A stretch of DNA of 45,030 bases, from contig WYBR01000108.1 in the NCBI GenBank assembly GCA_011525805.1, forward strand, positions 1 through 45,030. The letters run 5' to 3'. The notes beneath the pieces were generated by a model. It did no database searches and was not told the origin of the DNA. It saw only the letters and a list, made by a program, of their open reading frames with translations. Source of the stretch: Vicinamibacteraceae bacterium. GTDB lineage: Bacteria > Planctomycetota > Phycisphaerae > Phycisphaerales > UBA5793. Every line of letters starts with the position of its first letter. Position 1 is the stretch's first letter. Below are positions 8,660-17,469 of this stretch, one piece after another. The position numbers and the translations under genes are program-made.

Positions 8660-9942
8660 GTGCGCCTCCGTTTCCCGGCCGCGGCATTGCGGATGACGAG
8701 GGCGAGTCCCTGGCCGCCGCCGATGCAGGCGGAGGCGACGCCGTATTCCGCCCCGCGCCGCTCCATCTCGTAGATGAGGTCCACCACGAGCCGTGCACCC
8801 GACGCCGCGAGCGGATGGCCGATGGCGATGGCCCCGCCGTTCACGTTCACGCGGTCGGGCGGCAGACTGAGTTCACGCTCGACGCCAAGGTACTGCGCGG
8901 CAAACGCCTCGTTGATCTCCCAGAGGTCGACGTCGCCGGCTTGGATTCCCGCGCGATCGAGGGCGACGCGCACGGCCGGGACGGGGCCGCGCCCCATCAC
9001 GCGCGGCTCGACGCCCGCCACGCCGTAGGACGCGATCTCGAAACGGGCCTCGAGCCCGAGTTCCCCGGCCCTCTGGCGCGAGGCGACGACCAGCGCCGCA
9101 GCGCCGTCGGCGATCTCGCTCGCGTTGCCCGCCGTCACCAGGCCGTGGGTCGTCAGCGAAGGCAGCCGCTCGAGCGTCTCCAGCGTCGTCTCCCGAACGC
9201 ACTCGTCGCGCGCCAGATGGACGCGCCGTCCCTGCGCATCCACCGCGTCAAGGGCGAAGAGGCCGCCCACGGCGTCTCCTCCATTCACGCGGCTGGCGCG
9301 GCGCGCGGCGCGGGCGCGCTCCTGCGACCGCAGCGCCACTTCGTCGCACTCGCGCCGCGTCAGGCCGAGGCGATGGCCGTACTCATCCGCCGTCCGCATC
9401 ATGGCGGTCTGCGCGAGATCATGATTGAGCGAGGCGAGCATGGTGTCTTCGAGCGATCCGTTGGACGAAGCATGGCCGTTGCGCGGCGCAAACTCCCAGA
9501 AACTCGAGGCCGAACGCCGCGGTGTGCGGTCGATCCGCGGGCAGCGCGACATCGTCTCGGCGCCGAAGCAGAGGACGGCCTGGGCGTCATCGATCGAATC
9601 GGGCAGGGCGATCTGCTGCACGGCCGACACGAGCGTCTGAAGCCCGGATCCGCAGATGCGCTGCACCATGAGCGCCCCGACCTCCTCGCGCAGGCCGCAG
9701 CGCAGCGCGACGTTGCGCGGGAAGTAGATATCCTGCGCGCCCGGCGCGGTGAACTGGTAGACGTTGGCGCCCACGGCCGCGTCGAGGCGCCCGCGGTCGA
9801 TGCCACTGCGCCGGATGGCCTCGTCGCCGGCGAGGACGGCGAGGTCCTCCGCGGAGAACGCGCTGAGCGTGCCGCACTTCATCCCGACGGGCGTCCTGGC
9901 GCCGCCGCAAATCACCACGCCCGTGGAGCCGTTTCCGCTCAT
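8656..9942 (-). CDS. Thiolase (acetyl-CoA acyltransferase)
   Basis: A 428-residue biosynthetic/degradative thiolase-fold enzyme. The nucleophilic cysteine is C97 in QRICGSGLQT. The His motif is NGGAIAIGHPLAASGAR, and the second catalytic cysteine lies in SACIGGGQG. It cleaves 3-oxoacyl-CoA with CoA and probably releases acetyl-CoA from 3-oxopimelyl-CoA to give glutaryl-CoA in this pathway (inference). Its stop overlaps the start of the HAD-ECH fusion (ATGA), and it starts 3 bp after the large ligase fusion, so all three are likely co-translated. Length is slightly above the usual ~395 residues because of an insert near residues 150-170. Confidence 0.92.
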   Translation of the reverse strand: MSGNGSTGVVICGGARTPVGMKCGTLSAFSAEDLAVLAGDEAIRRSGIDRGRLDAAVGANVYQFTAPGAQDIYFPRNVALRCGLREEVGALMVQRICGSGLQTLVSAVQQIALPDSIDDAQAVLCFGAETMSRCPRIDRTPRRSASSFWEFAPRNGHASSNGSLEDTMLASLNHDLAQTAMMRTADEYGHRLGLTRRECDEVALRSQERARAARRASRVNGGDAVGGLFALDAVDAQGRRVHLARDECVRETTLETLERLPSLTTHGLVTAGNASEIADGAAALVVASRQRAGELGLEARFEIASYGVAGVEPRVMGRGPVPAVRVALDRAGIQAGDVDLWEINEAFAAQYLGVERELSLPPDRVNVNGGAIAIGHPLAASGARLVVDLIYEMERRGAEYGVASACIGGGQGLALVIRNAAAGKRRRT

Positions 9943-9945
9943 CGC

Positions 9946-12900
9946 CTACGCCCCCCTGCCTGCGAGAACCGGGGCCGCCTGGTGCGCCTCGATGATCAGC
10001 ACCGCCGGCGGCGGCGGTTCCGCGAAGAGCATCTCGATCTCGCGCCGACACCCTTCGCAGATGCGCTCGCGGCACACCTTGCCCGAAGGCGTCAACTCGC
10101 CGCGGTCGAGGCTGAGCGTCCGATCGACGAGCGCGATGCGCGACGGCCGGTGATACTTCACTTCGATCATGGGGCTGATGCGGGCGATCTCGGCCGCGAA
10201 GAGTTCGCGCACTTCGGGGCGCGCCAGCATCGCGGCGCCGACCTCCCCGTCCAAGCCCCGCTGCCGCGCCCATTCGCCCAGCCGCTGACGATCGGGGAAG
10301 ATGAGCGCGGCCACGTAGTCGCGGCCGCTGCCAAGCACAACCGCGGTATTGATGAACGCCGACTCGCCCGCGAGGAGGTTCTCGATGCGGTGAGGGTGGA
10401 CCTTCTCGCCGGTGGTCAGTTTGAAGGCGCCGTCGCGCCGGCCGAGAATGCGCAGTCCGGCGCTCGATCCAGTCCCCGCATGGAACTCGCCGAGGTCGCC
10501 GCTGTGGAACCAGCCGTCCTCGTCGATCACGCGCGCGGTCATCTCCTCGTCGTCGAGGTAGCCCTGCATGACGTTGGGCCCGCGCACGAGGATCTCCTGG
10601 TCGCTGTCGATGCGAATGCTCACGCCGGGGATGGGGAGTCCGACGTAGCCGCTGCGCCACTCGCGGTCGATGGTGGTGATGGTGCAGGAGGGGGAGGTCT
10701 CGGTGAGGCCCCATCCTTCAAGCACGGGAATCCGATGCTCGCCGTAGATCTGCGCCACATGCGCCGGCAGCGACGCGCCGGCGGTGAAGACGAAGCGCAG
10801 CTGCCCGCCGAAGACGAGGCGCTCGGCTGCGGGGTCCTGCCGGCAACGCGCCAGCAGCAGATCGTGAACGCGGGGCACGCTGAAGAAGAGCGTCGGCTGG
10901 AAGTGGCGCCAGTTCTCGAGCATCCGGTCGATGTCGCGGCCGGCCGAGTCGTCGAGGCAGAGTTCGCAGCCCTGGTAGAGGGCCATGAACCGCTCGAACA
11001 GCCCTCCGAAACTGTGGTGCCACGGCAGGTAACTCAGCAGCACGTCGCGGGCGCTGACGTCCCAGATGAGGGTCATGGCCTTCTGCTGGGAGATGATGTT
11101 GCGGTGCGCGAGGCGGACGCCCTTGGGCGGGCCGGTCGTGCCCGAGGTGTACATGACCATGCAGAGGTCGTCGGGACGCACGGCGTCCACGCGCGCTTCG
11201 AGTTCCTCCACCATCGCACCCCCCTCGGGCGCGAGCAGCGAGGTGAAATCCTCCGCCCCCCACTGCTCCGGACCGGGGCCGAAGTCCATGCAGAACCACC
11301 GCTCGACCCACGGATGCCGCTCGGCGTCGATCTTCTCCAACTGGTGCATTCCGGAGACGACGGCCATGCGCGGCCGGGAGTGTCGGAGAATGTAACTGAT
11401 CTGCGGCGAGGGATAGCCGGCGTAGACGGGCACGGAGACGGCGCCGATGGACATCGCCGCGACCTCGAACATGAACATCTCCGCCCGGTTCTCCGAGAGC
11501 ATCGCGATGCGGTCGCCGGGGCGGACGTCGCAGGCGATGAGGTGCCGCGCGATGCGGAAGATGGTCGAGGCAAAGTCGTGGTAGGAGAGCGCGGCGACGG
11601 GCGCGCCGGCCCTCGGCGCATCGAAGCGGCGCGGGCGGTGGCGCAGCAGAACCTTGTCGCCATGCTGCTTGGCGCGCTCGCGCACGACCACGCCGAGCGA
11701 AGGCTCATACTCGCCCAGCGGGATGGGCGACTCGTGCACCTGGCCAATGCGCCGGATGCCCATGTGCTTGTCGAGTTCGAGGGGCGAACTCTGGCAGTAG
11801 GCCAGACACGTGCCGTTGAGCAGGGCGCGCGACAGGCGGAACTTCTCTTCGACGGGCAGGTGCGCCGATTCGCCGCCGGCGAGGTCGAGGCCGATCTGCC
11901 GCCGCGCCATGTGCGTGGCCGCGTAGTACACGATCGCCGTCGCGATCTCCCGCAGGTGCGAGCAGCCCACTCGGCCGCCCACGCGCTTGGAAATCTCGTT
12001 CATCACCCCGCGCTGGACGCGCAGGCCGATGAGCGACTCCGCCGCGCTCTCCACCTCGCGGCAGACGTGGTACGGCACGCGGATCATGTCCAGGCGCGAG
12101 GCGGTGATCTGCTCGTCGGGCAGGTGGATCGTGAGTTCAAGGGTGATGAGGTGCTCGCTGTCGAGCAGCGTGCCGGCGATCGCGAGGTCATCGGGCCCGG
12201 ACTCGAACAACTCCATGGTGATGGTGCGCTGGGCGATGAGTTTCATGGCCTGGTCTCCGTGTCGGGACGAACGCGGGGCGGCGCCGCGCGGGCGGCGCTT
12301 GATGGCCCGCGCCATCGACTCCTGAACGCGCTGCGCGAGCGAGCGGAACAACTCCGCCTCCTCTTCCATGCCGGCGCGAATGGCGTAGCGGCGCAGCGGC
12401 GTGAGGATCCACTCCTCGTTGGTCATCAGCGCCACTCCCGCCGTCCCCGCGGCCGCCGCGTCGCGGAAGGTCTTAATCGAACTCGTCACATGCCGCGCGT
12501 GCGCGAGGATGATCGCGCGATGCCCCTCCCAGACGCGCTCGTAGGCGTCGTCGGGTCCGTAGGCGCCGACGGCCTGACCGACGTCGAATACGGCGCGGGT
12601 GATGCGGGCGACGAACTCGCCGTGCGTCGGATCGAGGCAGAGATCGCCCATGCGCAGGTCGATCAGTTCGCCGCCGGGCTTGACGAGGTGAATCAACCCG
12701 CCGACGTTGATGACGATCGAGATCATCGCCTTGTCGAACTCGATGCGCGTCGCGGGAACGTCGGGGATGTGCCGGCCGGGGTACTGGTGGGCGGCCAGGA
12801 TGTCCACGACGCGCTCGCGCGCCTGGCGCGAGCCGCCGGCAAAAAGGACCTGCCCGCAGCGCTCGAGGAGGTAGACGGTGTCGGCGCCGGCGCCGCGCCG

Positions 12901-13428
12901 CCCGCCCGCCTGCATCGACACGCCGCGCACCACGCGGGCGAGCAGTTCGTCGATCATCTCGTCGGTCACGCCCGGCAGGCGGTCGAGCAGCCTTGCTTCG
13001 TTGAGTTGACGGCCATAGGTCTCGACCGTCTCCTCCGCGAGGATGCCGTTAGGCAGGAGGAGGAGGATGGGCGTCTGTCGCCGGATGTCCTCGACGGTGC
13101 GCAGGTGGCCGCGCTTCGCGTGGCTGGAGACGAACTGGGTGAGTTCGGCGGTGAACGCGGCGAGTTGGCCCGGGTTGCAGCAGACGACGAGAAGTTCGGG
13201 CGCGGCGCCGTGGGCGTCGGCCTCGAGGAGGTTGCTGAAGATGCGGCCGCGAAGCGGAATGACGCGCACCGCCTGGCCATCGTCCAGGCGCAGCGAGCCG
13301 GCCCGGCGCAGGTCTTCGGTGACGCCTCCGCCCGCCCGTCCGATGAGACACTCGGCGTGCGCATGCACAAACATGGCGACGCCGAGCGCGCCCGCGGGAT
13401 AGACGCCAAGATGGCCCTGCTTCAGCAT
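9946..13428 (-). CDS. Three-part fusion: reductase-like domain + DUF2889 + AMP-forming acyl-CoA synthetase
   Basis: One uninterrupted 1160-residue frame. Residues 1-394 are an unfamiliar domain with a possible Rossmann start (YPAGALGVAMFV) and an EFDKAMISIVINVGGLIHL helix that recall ketopantoate-reductase/ApbA-type proteins; this is a weak inference. Residues about 395-540 match DUF2889 (GLRVQRGVMNEISKRVGG, then GCSHLREIATAI). Residues about 545-1140 are a long-chain-type acyl-CoA synthetase with VMYTSGTTGPPKGV and GWGLTETSPS. The ligase could activate benzoate or a downstream acid; no separate benzoate-CoA ligase is present. The ATG at 13428 overlaps the stop of the activator gene. An internal ATG at 12246, preceded by GGAGA, lies exactly at the domain-1/DUF2889 border and could give a separate 766-residue protein. 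Confidence 0.8.
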   Translation of the reverse strand: MLKQGHLGVYPAGALGVAMFVHAHAECLIGRAGGGVTEDLRRAGSLRLDDGQAVRVIPLRGRIFSNLLEADAHGAAPELLVVCCNPGQLAAFTAELTQFVSSHAKRGHLRTVEDIRRQTPILLLLPNGILAEETVETYGRQLNEARLLDRLPGVTDEMIDELLARVVRGVSMQAGGRRGAGADTVYLLERCGQVLFAGGSRQARERVVDILAAHQYPGRHIPDVPATRIEFDKAMISIVINVGGLIHLVKPGGELIDLRMGDLCLDPTHGEFVARITRAVFDVGQAVGAYGPDDAYERVWEGHRAIILAHARHVTSSIKTFRDAAAAGTAGVALMTNEEWILTPLRRYAIRAGMEEEAELFRSLAQRVQESMARAIKRRPRGAAPRSSRHGDQAMKLIAQRTITMELFESGPDDLAIAGTLLDSEHLITLELTIHLPDEQITASRLDMIRVPYHVCREVESAAESLIGLRVQRGVMNEISKRVGGRVGCSHLREIATAIVYYAATHMARRQIGLDLAGGESAHLPVEEKFRLSRALLNGTCLAYCQSSPLELDKHMGIRRIGQVHESPIPLGEYEPSLGVVVRERAKQHGDKVLLRHRPRRFDAPRAGAPVAALSYHDFASTIFRIARHLIACDVRPGDRIAMLSENRAEMFMFEVAAMSIGAVSVPVYAGYPSPQISYILRHSRPRMAVVSGMHQLEKIDAERHPWVERWFCMDFGPGPEQWGAEDFTSLLAPEGGAMVEELEARVDAVRPDDLCMVMYTSGTTGPPKGVRLAHRNIISQQKAMTLIWDVSARDVLLSYLPWHHSFGGLFERFMALYQGCELCLDDSAGRDIDRMLENWRHFQPTLFFSVPRVHDLLLARCRQDPAAERLVFGGQLRFVFTAGASLPAHVAQIYGEHRIPVLEGWGLTETSPSCTITTIDREWRSGYVGLPIPGVSIRIDSDQEILVRGPNVMQGYLDDEEMTARVIDEDGWFHSGDLGEFHAGTGSSAGLRILGRRDGAFKLTTGEKVHPHRIENLLAGESAFINTAVVLGSGRDYVAALIFPDRQRLGEWARQRGLDGEVGAAMLARPEVRELFAAEIARISPMIEVKYHRPSRIALVDRTLSLDRGELTPSGKVCRERICEGCRREIEMLFAEPPPPAVLIIEAHQAAPVLAGRGA

Positions 13429-14372
13429 GGCCGCCCCCGCAGCGAAGCCGAGTCGGCACACGACGGAGCGTTGCGACGCGGCGGATCGTCGCAGGCGCAC
13501 GACCCTGAGCGGCCGGCGTCGCGCCGCACCTCGGGCGCGGCGTGCAGCGCGATCGAATCGCCCTCCGCCGCTCCCTCCGCGGCGAGCAGCGCAGCTCCGT
13601 ACGCTCCGGCGTGCTGGGGCAGGGGCGGGCGATGCACGGGGACCTCGAGCGCTTCCTCCAGCGCGCGGCGCATGGCGGGGCAGTAGGTCACGACGCCCCC
13701 CGTCGCCGCCACCGGACCGTCGCGCCCGCCGGCCGCGAGCATCTCGATCACGCGCGAGGCGATGGCGCGGAACATGCCCATGGCGATGTCCTCCTTCGCG
13801 TCGCCCGCCTTGATGCGCTCCAGGACCTCGGTGCTCGTGAAGACCGTGCAGTAACTGTTGAGCGTGAGGCGCGTCGTGGACCGCATCGCCAGCGCATCGA
13901 CTTCGGCGAGCGGAAGGCCGAGCCGGACCGCGATCGATTCGAGAAACGTGCCCGTTCCCGCGGCGCACTTGGCGTTCATGCGGTAGTCGGCCATGCGCCC
14001 GCGATCGCACAGGCGGATGACCTTGGTGTCCTGCCCGCCGATGTCGATGACGTGGCGGACGGCGGGGTACCACTCGCGCGCGCCGCGCGCGTGGCAGGTG
14101 ATTTCGGTGATCGAGCGCCGCGGCACGCCGTCGGGGAAGCGCACGCTGGCGCGGCCGTAGCCGGTGGCGACGGCGGCGGCGATCTGCTCCTCGGACGCGT
14201 CCGCCGCGGCCAGCGCCTCGCGCAGCGCCCGGGCGGAGGCGTCAGCGTAGTCGAAACCGGAGGGAGTGACGGCGTGGCCCACGACGGTTTCGCCGCCGGG
14301 CTCGAAGCGCAGCACGACGCACTTCGTCGCCGAGGAGCCCGCATCGACGCCGGCGAAGACGCGACCAGTCAT
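13422..14372 (-). CDS. ATP-dependent activator of an orphan 2-hydroxyacyl-CoA-dehydratase-type enzyme
   Basis: A 316-residue ASKHA ATPase of the HgdC/BcrA/BadG family, distinct from the two reductase ATPases in this operon. It has GVDAGSSATK, an intact DIGGQDTKVI motif, and cluster cysteines in NAKCAAGTGTFL and NSYCTVFTSTEV. Its C-terminal ~40 residues form an unusual Cys/Arg-rich tail (CACDDPPRRN, ending GRPC). It overlaps the D-subunit gene upstream by 4 bp, so the pair should act together, with the activator injecting electrons into that subunit at the cost of ATP. Possible roles are a second dearomatizing or dehydratase reaction, or a double-cubane-cluster protein reductase. Its substrate cannot be told from sequence. 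Confidence 0.88.
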   Translation of the reverse strand: MTGRVFAGVDAGSSATKCVVLRFEPGGETVVGHAVTPSGFDYADASARALREALAAADASEEQIAAAVATGYGRASVRFPDGVPRRSITEITCHARGAREWYPAVRHVIDIGGQDTKVIRLCDRGRMADYRMNAKCAAGTGTFLESIAVRLGLPLAEVDALAMRSTTRLTLNSYCTVFTSTEVLERIKAGDAKEDIAMGMFRAIASRVIEMLAAGGRDGPVAATGGVVTYCPAMRRALEEALEVPVHRPPLPQHAGAYGAALLAAEGAAEGDSIALHAAPEVRRDAGRSGSCACDDPPRRNAPSCADSASLRGRPC

Positions 14373-15610
14373 GACCGCCCCTCCATCTGCTCGATGAACG
14401 CCTCGATGTTGGTCATGGACTGCGCGGTGGAGAAGAAGCGGAGGTCGGAGAGATCGCCGTCGAGCACGAGGACGGGCAGGTCGAGGCGCTCGCGCAGGCG
14501 CTCGGGCATGCCGTAGCGCGAGTTGGTGTTGTTCGGGCAGGTGCGCGCGTTGTGGAAGACGGCGCCGTCCACGCCGAAGCGGGCGAAGGTCTGCTCGAGG
14601 AACCGCTCCTTGCTCGCCTCGTCGCGGTTGATGAAGATGGCGAGGCTGGTGCGGGCCATCCAGTCGAGCGGATCGCCGCCGTCGTAGGGCTCAAACGCCC
14701 AGGAGTTGCAGTAGGTGCTGGCGACGACGGCGGCGCGGAGGTCGAAGAACTTCTCCGAGAGGTCGCGCAGGCGCGGCCAGACGGGCATGCCCTCCCAGTA
14801 GATCCGCCAGCGCTCTCCGGGCACGGCCGCCGCGCCGGAGGCGTTTCGCTCCTCCATTTCCGCCAGGAGCGCCTCGTAGTAGGCGATCGCCTCTTCCGAG
14901 CCGCGCATCAGGATCACGGGCGCCATGTGGATGAGCATGTCCCAGAAGGTCAGCGGGCTGGGACGGTGGCGCGCCGTGTCGAGCACGCGGCCCCAGAGGA
15001 CGCTCAGGCGGCTCGATCGCTCGACCGTCTCGCGCAGGCGGCGGCGGTCGAGGCGCAGTTCGAAGCGGATCTCGATCTGCTCGATGAGGCGTTCGAGTTG
15101 GACGCGCACGTCGGCGACGTGCTCGGCCGTCACTTCCCCGAGGTGTCGCGGCGGCCTCAGGCCGGCCACCATCGCCTCGTGCCGATGCCCGAAGTAGTGA
15201 AACCACTCCTGCACATCGCGGCACTGGTTCGTGCTGTAGACGAGCAGGTCCGGCCGCGGCGGGCCGTCGATGCCGTACATCGCGCGCAGCGGGCTGCAGC
15301 CGAGCAGGTCGCAGCCGATGTCGCTGTTCATGTACGAGCACGCCTCGGCCGAGTATCCCAGACCCGCGGCGCGCGGGATGATCTCGTGGCTGATTTTCTT
15401 CGTGCCCAACAGCGCGCCGTGATTCTCCGGAAAGTACACGGCAAACCCGAAGGCCGCGAGAATCTCGCACGGCCCCACCGAAGTGCACCACGCCACGCGG
15501 CGGCCGGGGTCCTTCGCCGCCTCGTCAAGATCGAGAAAGTAGCGGCGCATCAGCGCCCGCAGGCGCCCGGCCGCCTCGATCTCGACTCGCTTGAGGGCGG
15601 TTTCGCCCAT
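14369..15610 (-). CDS. HgdB/BcrB-family D-component-like subunit without a partner subunit
   Basis: A 413-residue member of the 2-hydroxyacyl-CoA dehydratase D-component family. Recognisable blocks are VAWCTSVGPCEILAAFG, GYSAEACSYMNSDIGCDLL, YSTNQCRDVQEWFHYFG and FHNARTCPNNTNSRYG. The cysteines in these are candidate Fe-S ligands. Canonical dehydratases and benzoyl-CoA reductases use two such subunits. Here a single one is followed directly by a dedicated ATPase activator, with no second D subunit adjacent. That architecture resembles the homodimeric double-cubane-cluster protein with its reductase, although I cannot confirm the cluster ligands. It lies 12 bp after had, inside the aromatic operon, so a role on an aromatic or alicyclic CoA ester is plausible. 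Confidence 0.85.
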   Translation of the reverse strand: MGETALKRVEIEAAGRLRALMRRYFLDLDEAAKDPGRRVAWCTSVGPCEILAAFGFAVYFPENHGALLGTKKISHEIIPRAAGLGYSAEACSYMNSDIGCDLLGCSPLRAMYGIDGPPRPDLLVYSTNQCRDVQEWFHYFGHRHEAMVAGLRPPRHLGEVTAEHVADVRVQLERLIEQIEIRFELRLDRRRLRETVERSSRLSVLWGRVLDTARHRPSPLTFWDMLIHMAPVILMRGSEEAIAYYEALLAEMEERNASGAAAVPGERWRIYWEGMPVWPRLRDLSEKFFDLRAAVVASTYCNSWAFEPYDGGDPLDWMARTSLAIFINRDEASKERFLEQTFARFGVDGAVFHNARTCPNNTNSRYGMPERLRERLDLPVLVLDGDLSDLRFFSTAQSMTNIEAFIEQMEGRS

Positions 15611-15622
15611 GACCGCCTCCGT

Positions 15623-16675
15623 TCAGGGAACGACGATGGACCGCAGCGATTCGCCCGCGTGCATGACCTCGAACGCGCTGCGGATCTCCGCGAGGGGAAA
15701 GCGATGGGTCACGATCTTCCTGAGGTCGATGCGGCCCTGCGCGACGAGTCGGATGAGCGGGAGGTAGTCCACGGGCCGGCAGCCGAGCGAGCCGACCACG
15801 TCGAGTTCCTTGAACATGATCTTGCCGGGAACGATCGACGCCGCCTCGTGCGTGTAGCCGACGGCGACGAGTCGGCCGCCGATGCGCACGCACTCGAACG
15901 CCTCTTCGAAGGTCTTCGGATTGCCGATGACTTCAAGGACGATGTCGGCCCCGCCGTCGGTGAGTTTCTTCACCTCTTTGCTCACACGCTCAACCTTGGA
16001 GCCGTTGATGACGGCGGCGGCGCCGAACTGCTTCGCCCACTCCAGTTTGCGATCGTTCACGTCCACGGCGATGACGTGGGCGCCGCAGAGCGCGGCGAGT
16101 TGCACCGCGTTGATGCCCACGCCCCCGCACCCGAACACGACGACGCGGTCTCCCGGCTGCACCCGCGCGCGATTCTTCACGGCGTGGAAGGGGGTGGAAA
16201 GCGCATCGGCGATGATCGACGCCTCCGCGAGCGGAATCGACTCGGGCAGGTCAAGCAGGTCCTTGGAGGGAACGGCGACGTACTCCGCGTATGCCCCGTC
16301 GAAGTGGTTGCCGAGCATCTTCATCTCGGCGCAGATGTTCTCGCGGCCCTGGCGGCAGGCGACGCACCGCCCGCAGGTGAGCACGGCGGGAATGAGCACG
16401 CGCTGCCCCTTGCGGACGTTCGTGACGCCGGCGCCCACTTCCTCGACGATTCCCGACGCCTCGTGGCCGAGGATGATCGGCGGCTTCTTGAACGTCGGCA
16501 CCCCGTGCTCGATGTAGTGCAGGTCGGTGTGACAGGCCCCGCACGCCGCGACCTTGATGAGCACTTCGCCCGGCCGGACAGTCGGAACGGGAACGTCCTC
16601 GACCACCAGTCCGCGCTCGGGACCGTGAAACACCGCTGCTTTCATCTTCTGACCCATCGTCCGCTCCTTCGTCAT
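15623..16675 (-). CDS. had: 6-hydroxycyclohex-1-ene-1-carbonyl-CoA dehydrogenase
   Basis: A 350-residue zinc-dependent medium-chain alcohol dehydrogenase. It has the catalytic zinc site (GACHTDLHYIEHG, GHEASG), the structural zinc loop (CGRCVACRQGRENIC) and the NAD motif GCGGVGINAVQ. In the benzoyl-CoA pathway Had oxidises the hydroxyl of 6-hydroxycyclohex-1-ene-1-carbonyl-CoA to the 6-oxo compound with NAD+. The assignment rests on family plus its place between dch and the reductase genes; by family alone it would only be a generic alcohol dehydrogenase. The ATG overlaps the dch stop (ATGA). A second in-frame ATG seven codons in would give the shorter start MGQKMKAAVF and cannot be excluded. 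Confidence 0.85.
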   Translation of the reverse strand: MTKERTMGQKMKAAVFHGPERGLVVEDVPVPTVRPGEVLIKVAACGACHTDLHYIEHGVPTFKKPPIILGHEASGIVEEVGAGVTNVRKGQRVLIPAVLTCGRCVACRQGRENICAEMKMLGNHFDGAYAEYVAVPSKDLLDLPESIPLAEASIIADALSTPFHAVKNRARVQPGDRVVVFGCGGVGINAVQLAALCGAHVIAVDVNDRKLEWAKQFGAAAVINGSKVERVSKEVKKLTDGGADIVLEVIGNPKTFEEAFECVRIGGRLVAVGYTHEAASIVPGKIMFKELDVVGSLGCRPVDYLPLIRLVAQGRIDLRKIVTHRFPLAEIRSAFEVMHAGESLRSIVVP

Positions 16676-17469
16676 GCGTGCGACCAGAGGGGCGCACGCC
16701 GTTCGAGAAATGCTGAGAGGCCTTCGTGGGCGTCCCTGAGATTCATGAGGTCTTCGAGGTAGAGGCGTTCCGCGCGTTCGAGGTGCGCCAGCAGGCCGGC
16801 GCGGAACGGCTCGACCGTCGCCCGCTTGGCGAGCCGCACGACGGGGCGCGAGAGGCGGGCGATGGCGGCGACGAACTCATCGACCTTCGCCTCGAACTCC
16901 TCCGGGGCAATCAGGCGCGACGCCAGGCCGATGCGGTGCGCTTCTCGCGCGTCGATCGTCTCGCCCAGCGCGTTGATCTCGACGGCCCGGGCGACGCCCA
17001 CGCGCCAGGGGAGAATGCTCGCGGCGACGGGCGGGAAGACGCCGACCTTCACCTCCGGCTGGCCGAACTTCGCCCGCTCCGAAGCGAGCACGACGTCGCA
17101 GAAGCAGGCCAGTTCGCACCCGCCGCCCAGCGCCGCACCCTGCACGGCCGCGACGGTCAGCGCATCGGTCGAGGCGAGCAGGCGGAAGGCGCGGTGAAAC
17201 GTCTCGATCATCGCGTCCACCTTCTCGGCCGTGTGGTCCGCGACGTCGACCCCGGCGCTGAAGGACTTGCCCGAGGCGCGGAAGACAATCGCGGCGAGCG
17301 ACTCGTCGCCGACGGCCGTTTCGAGCGCGTTGACCACCTCGCCGAGCATGGCGAGGTTGAGCACGTTGAGCGGCGGCCGATCGAGCGTGATCGTCCGGAC
17401 GCCCTCGGTTTCGCTGATCCGGATGAACTCGCCGCACGGCGCCGCGGGCTGATGAGTCTTGCTGCTCAC
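16672..17469 (-). CDS. dch: Cyclohexa-1,5-diene-1-carbonyl-CoA hydratase
   Basis: A 265-residue crotonase-fold protein with the dienoyl-CoA-hydratase-like block DRPPLNVLNLAML, then FSAGVDVADHT and the oxyanion-hole segment GAALGGGCELACFCD. Dch adds water to the dienoyl-CoA made by benzoyl-CoA reductase, giving 6-hydroxycyclohex-1-ene-1-carbonyl-CoA. The PPLNVL phrase and the FSAGVDV phrase match my recollection of Dch/BzdW proteins better than generic enoyl-CoA hydratases. It overlaps the SDR gene and had by 4 bp each. Length is typical of the family (~258). Confidence 0.87.
   Translation of the reverse strand: MSSKTHQPAAPCGEFIRISETEGVRTITLDRPPLNVLNLAMLGEVVNALETAVGDESLAAIVFRASGKSFSAGVDVADHTAEKVDAMIETFHRAFRLLASTDALTVAAVQGAALGGGCELACFCDVVLASERAKFGQPEVKVGVFPPVAASILPWRVGVARAVEINALGETIDAREAHRIGLASRLIAPEEFEAKVDEFVAAIARLSRPVVRLAKRATVEPFRAGLLAHLERAERLYLEDLMNLRDAHEGLSAFLERRAPLWSHA

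Noticed and set aside
8641-13686. Very long open frame on the plus strand opposite the ligase and thiolase genes
   Set aside because: It is antisense to recognisable proteins with clear motifs, and its own translation is Arg/Gly/Asp/Ala-rich with no family signature. Long antisense frames are expected at this GC. The same applies to plus-strand frames at 2-1342, 1874-3640, 3441-6266, 6371-7762 and 14552-16762.
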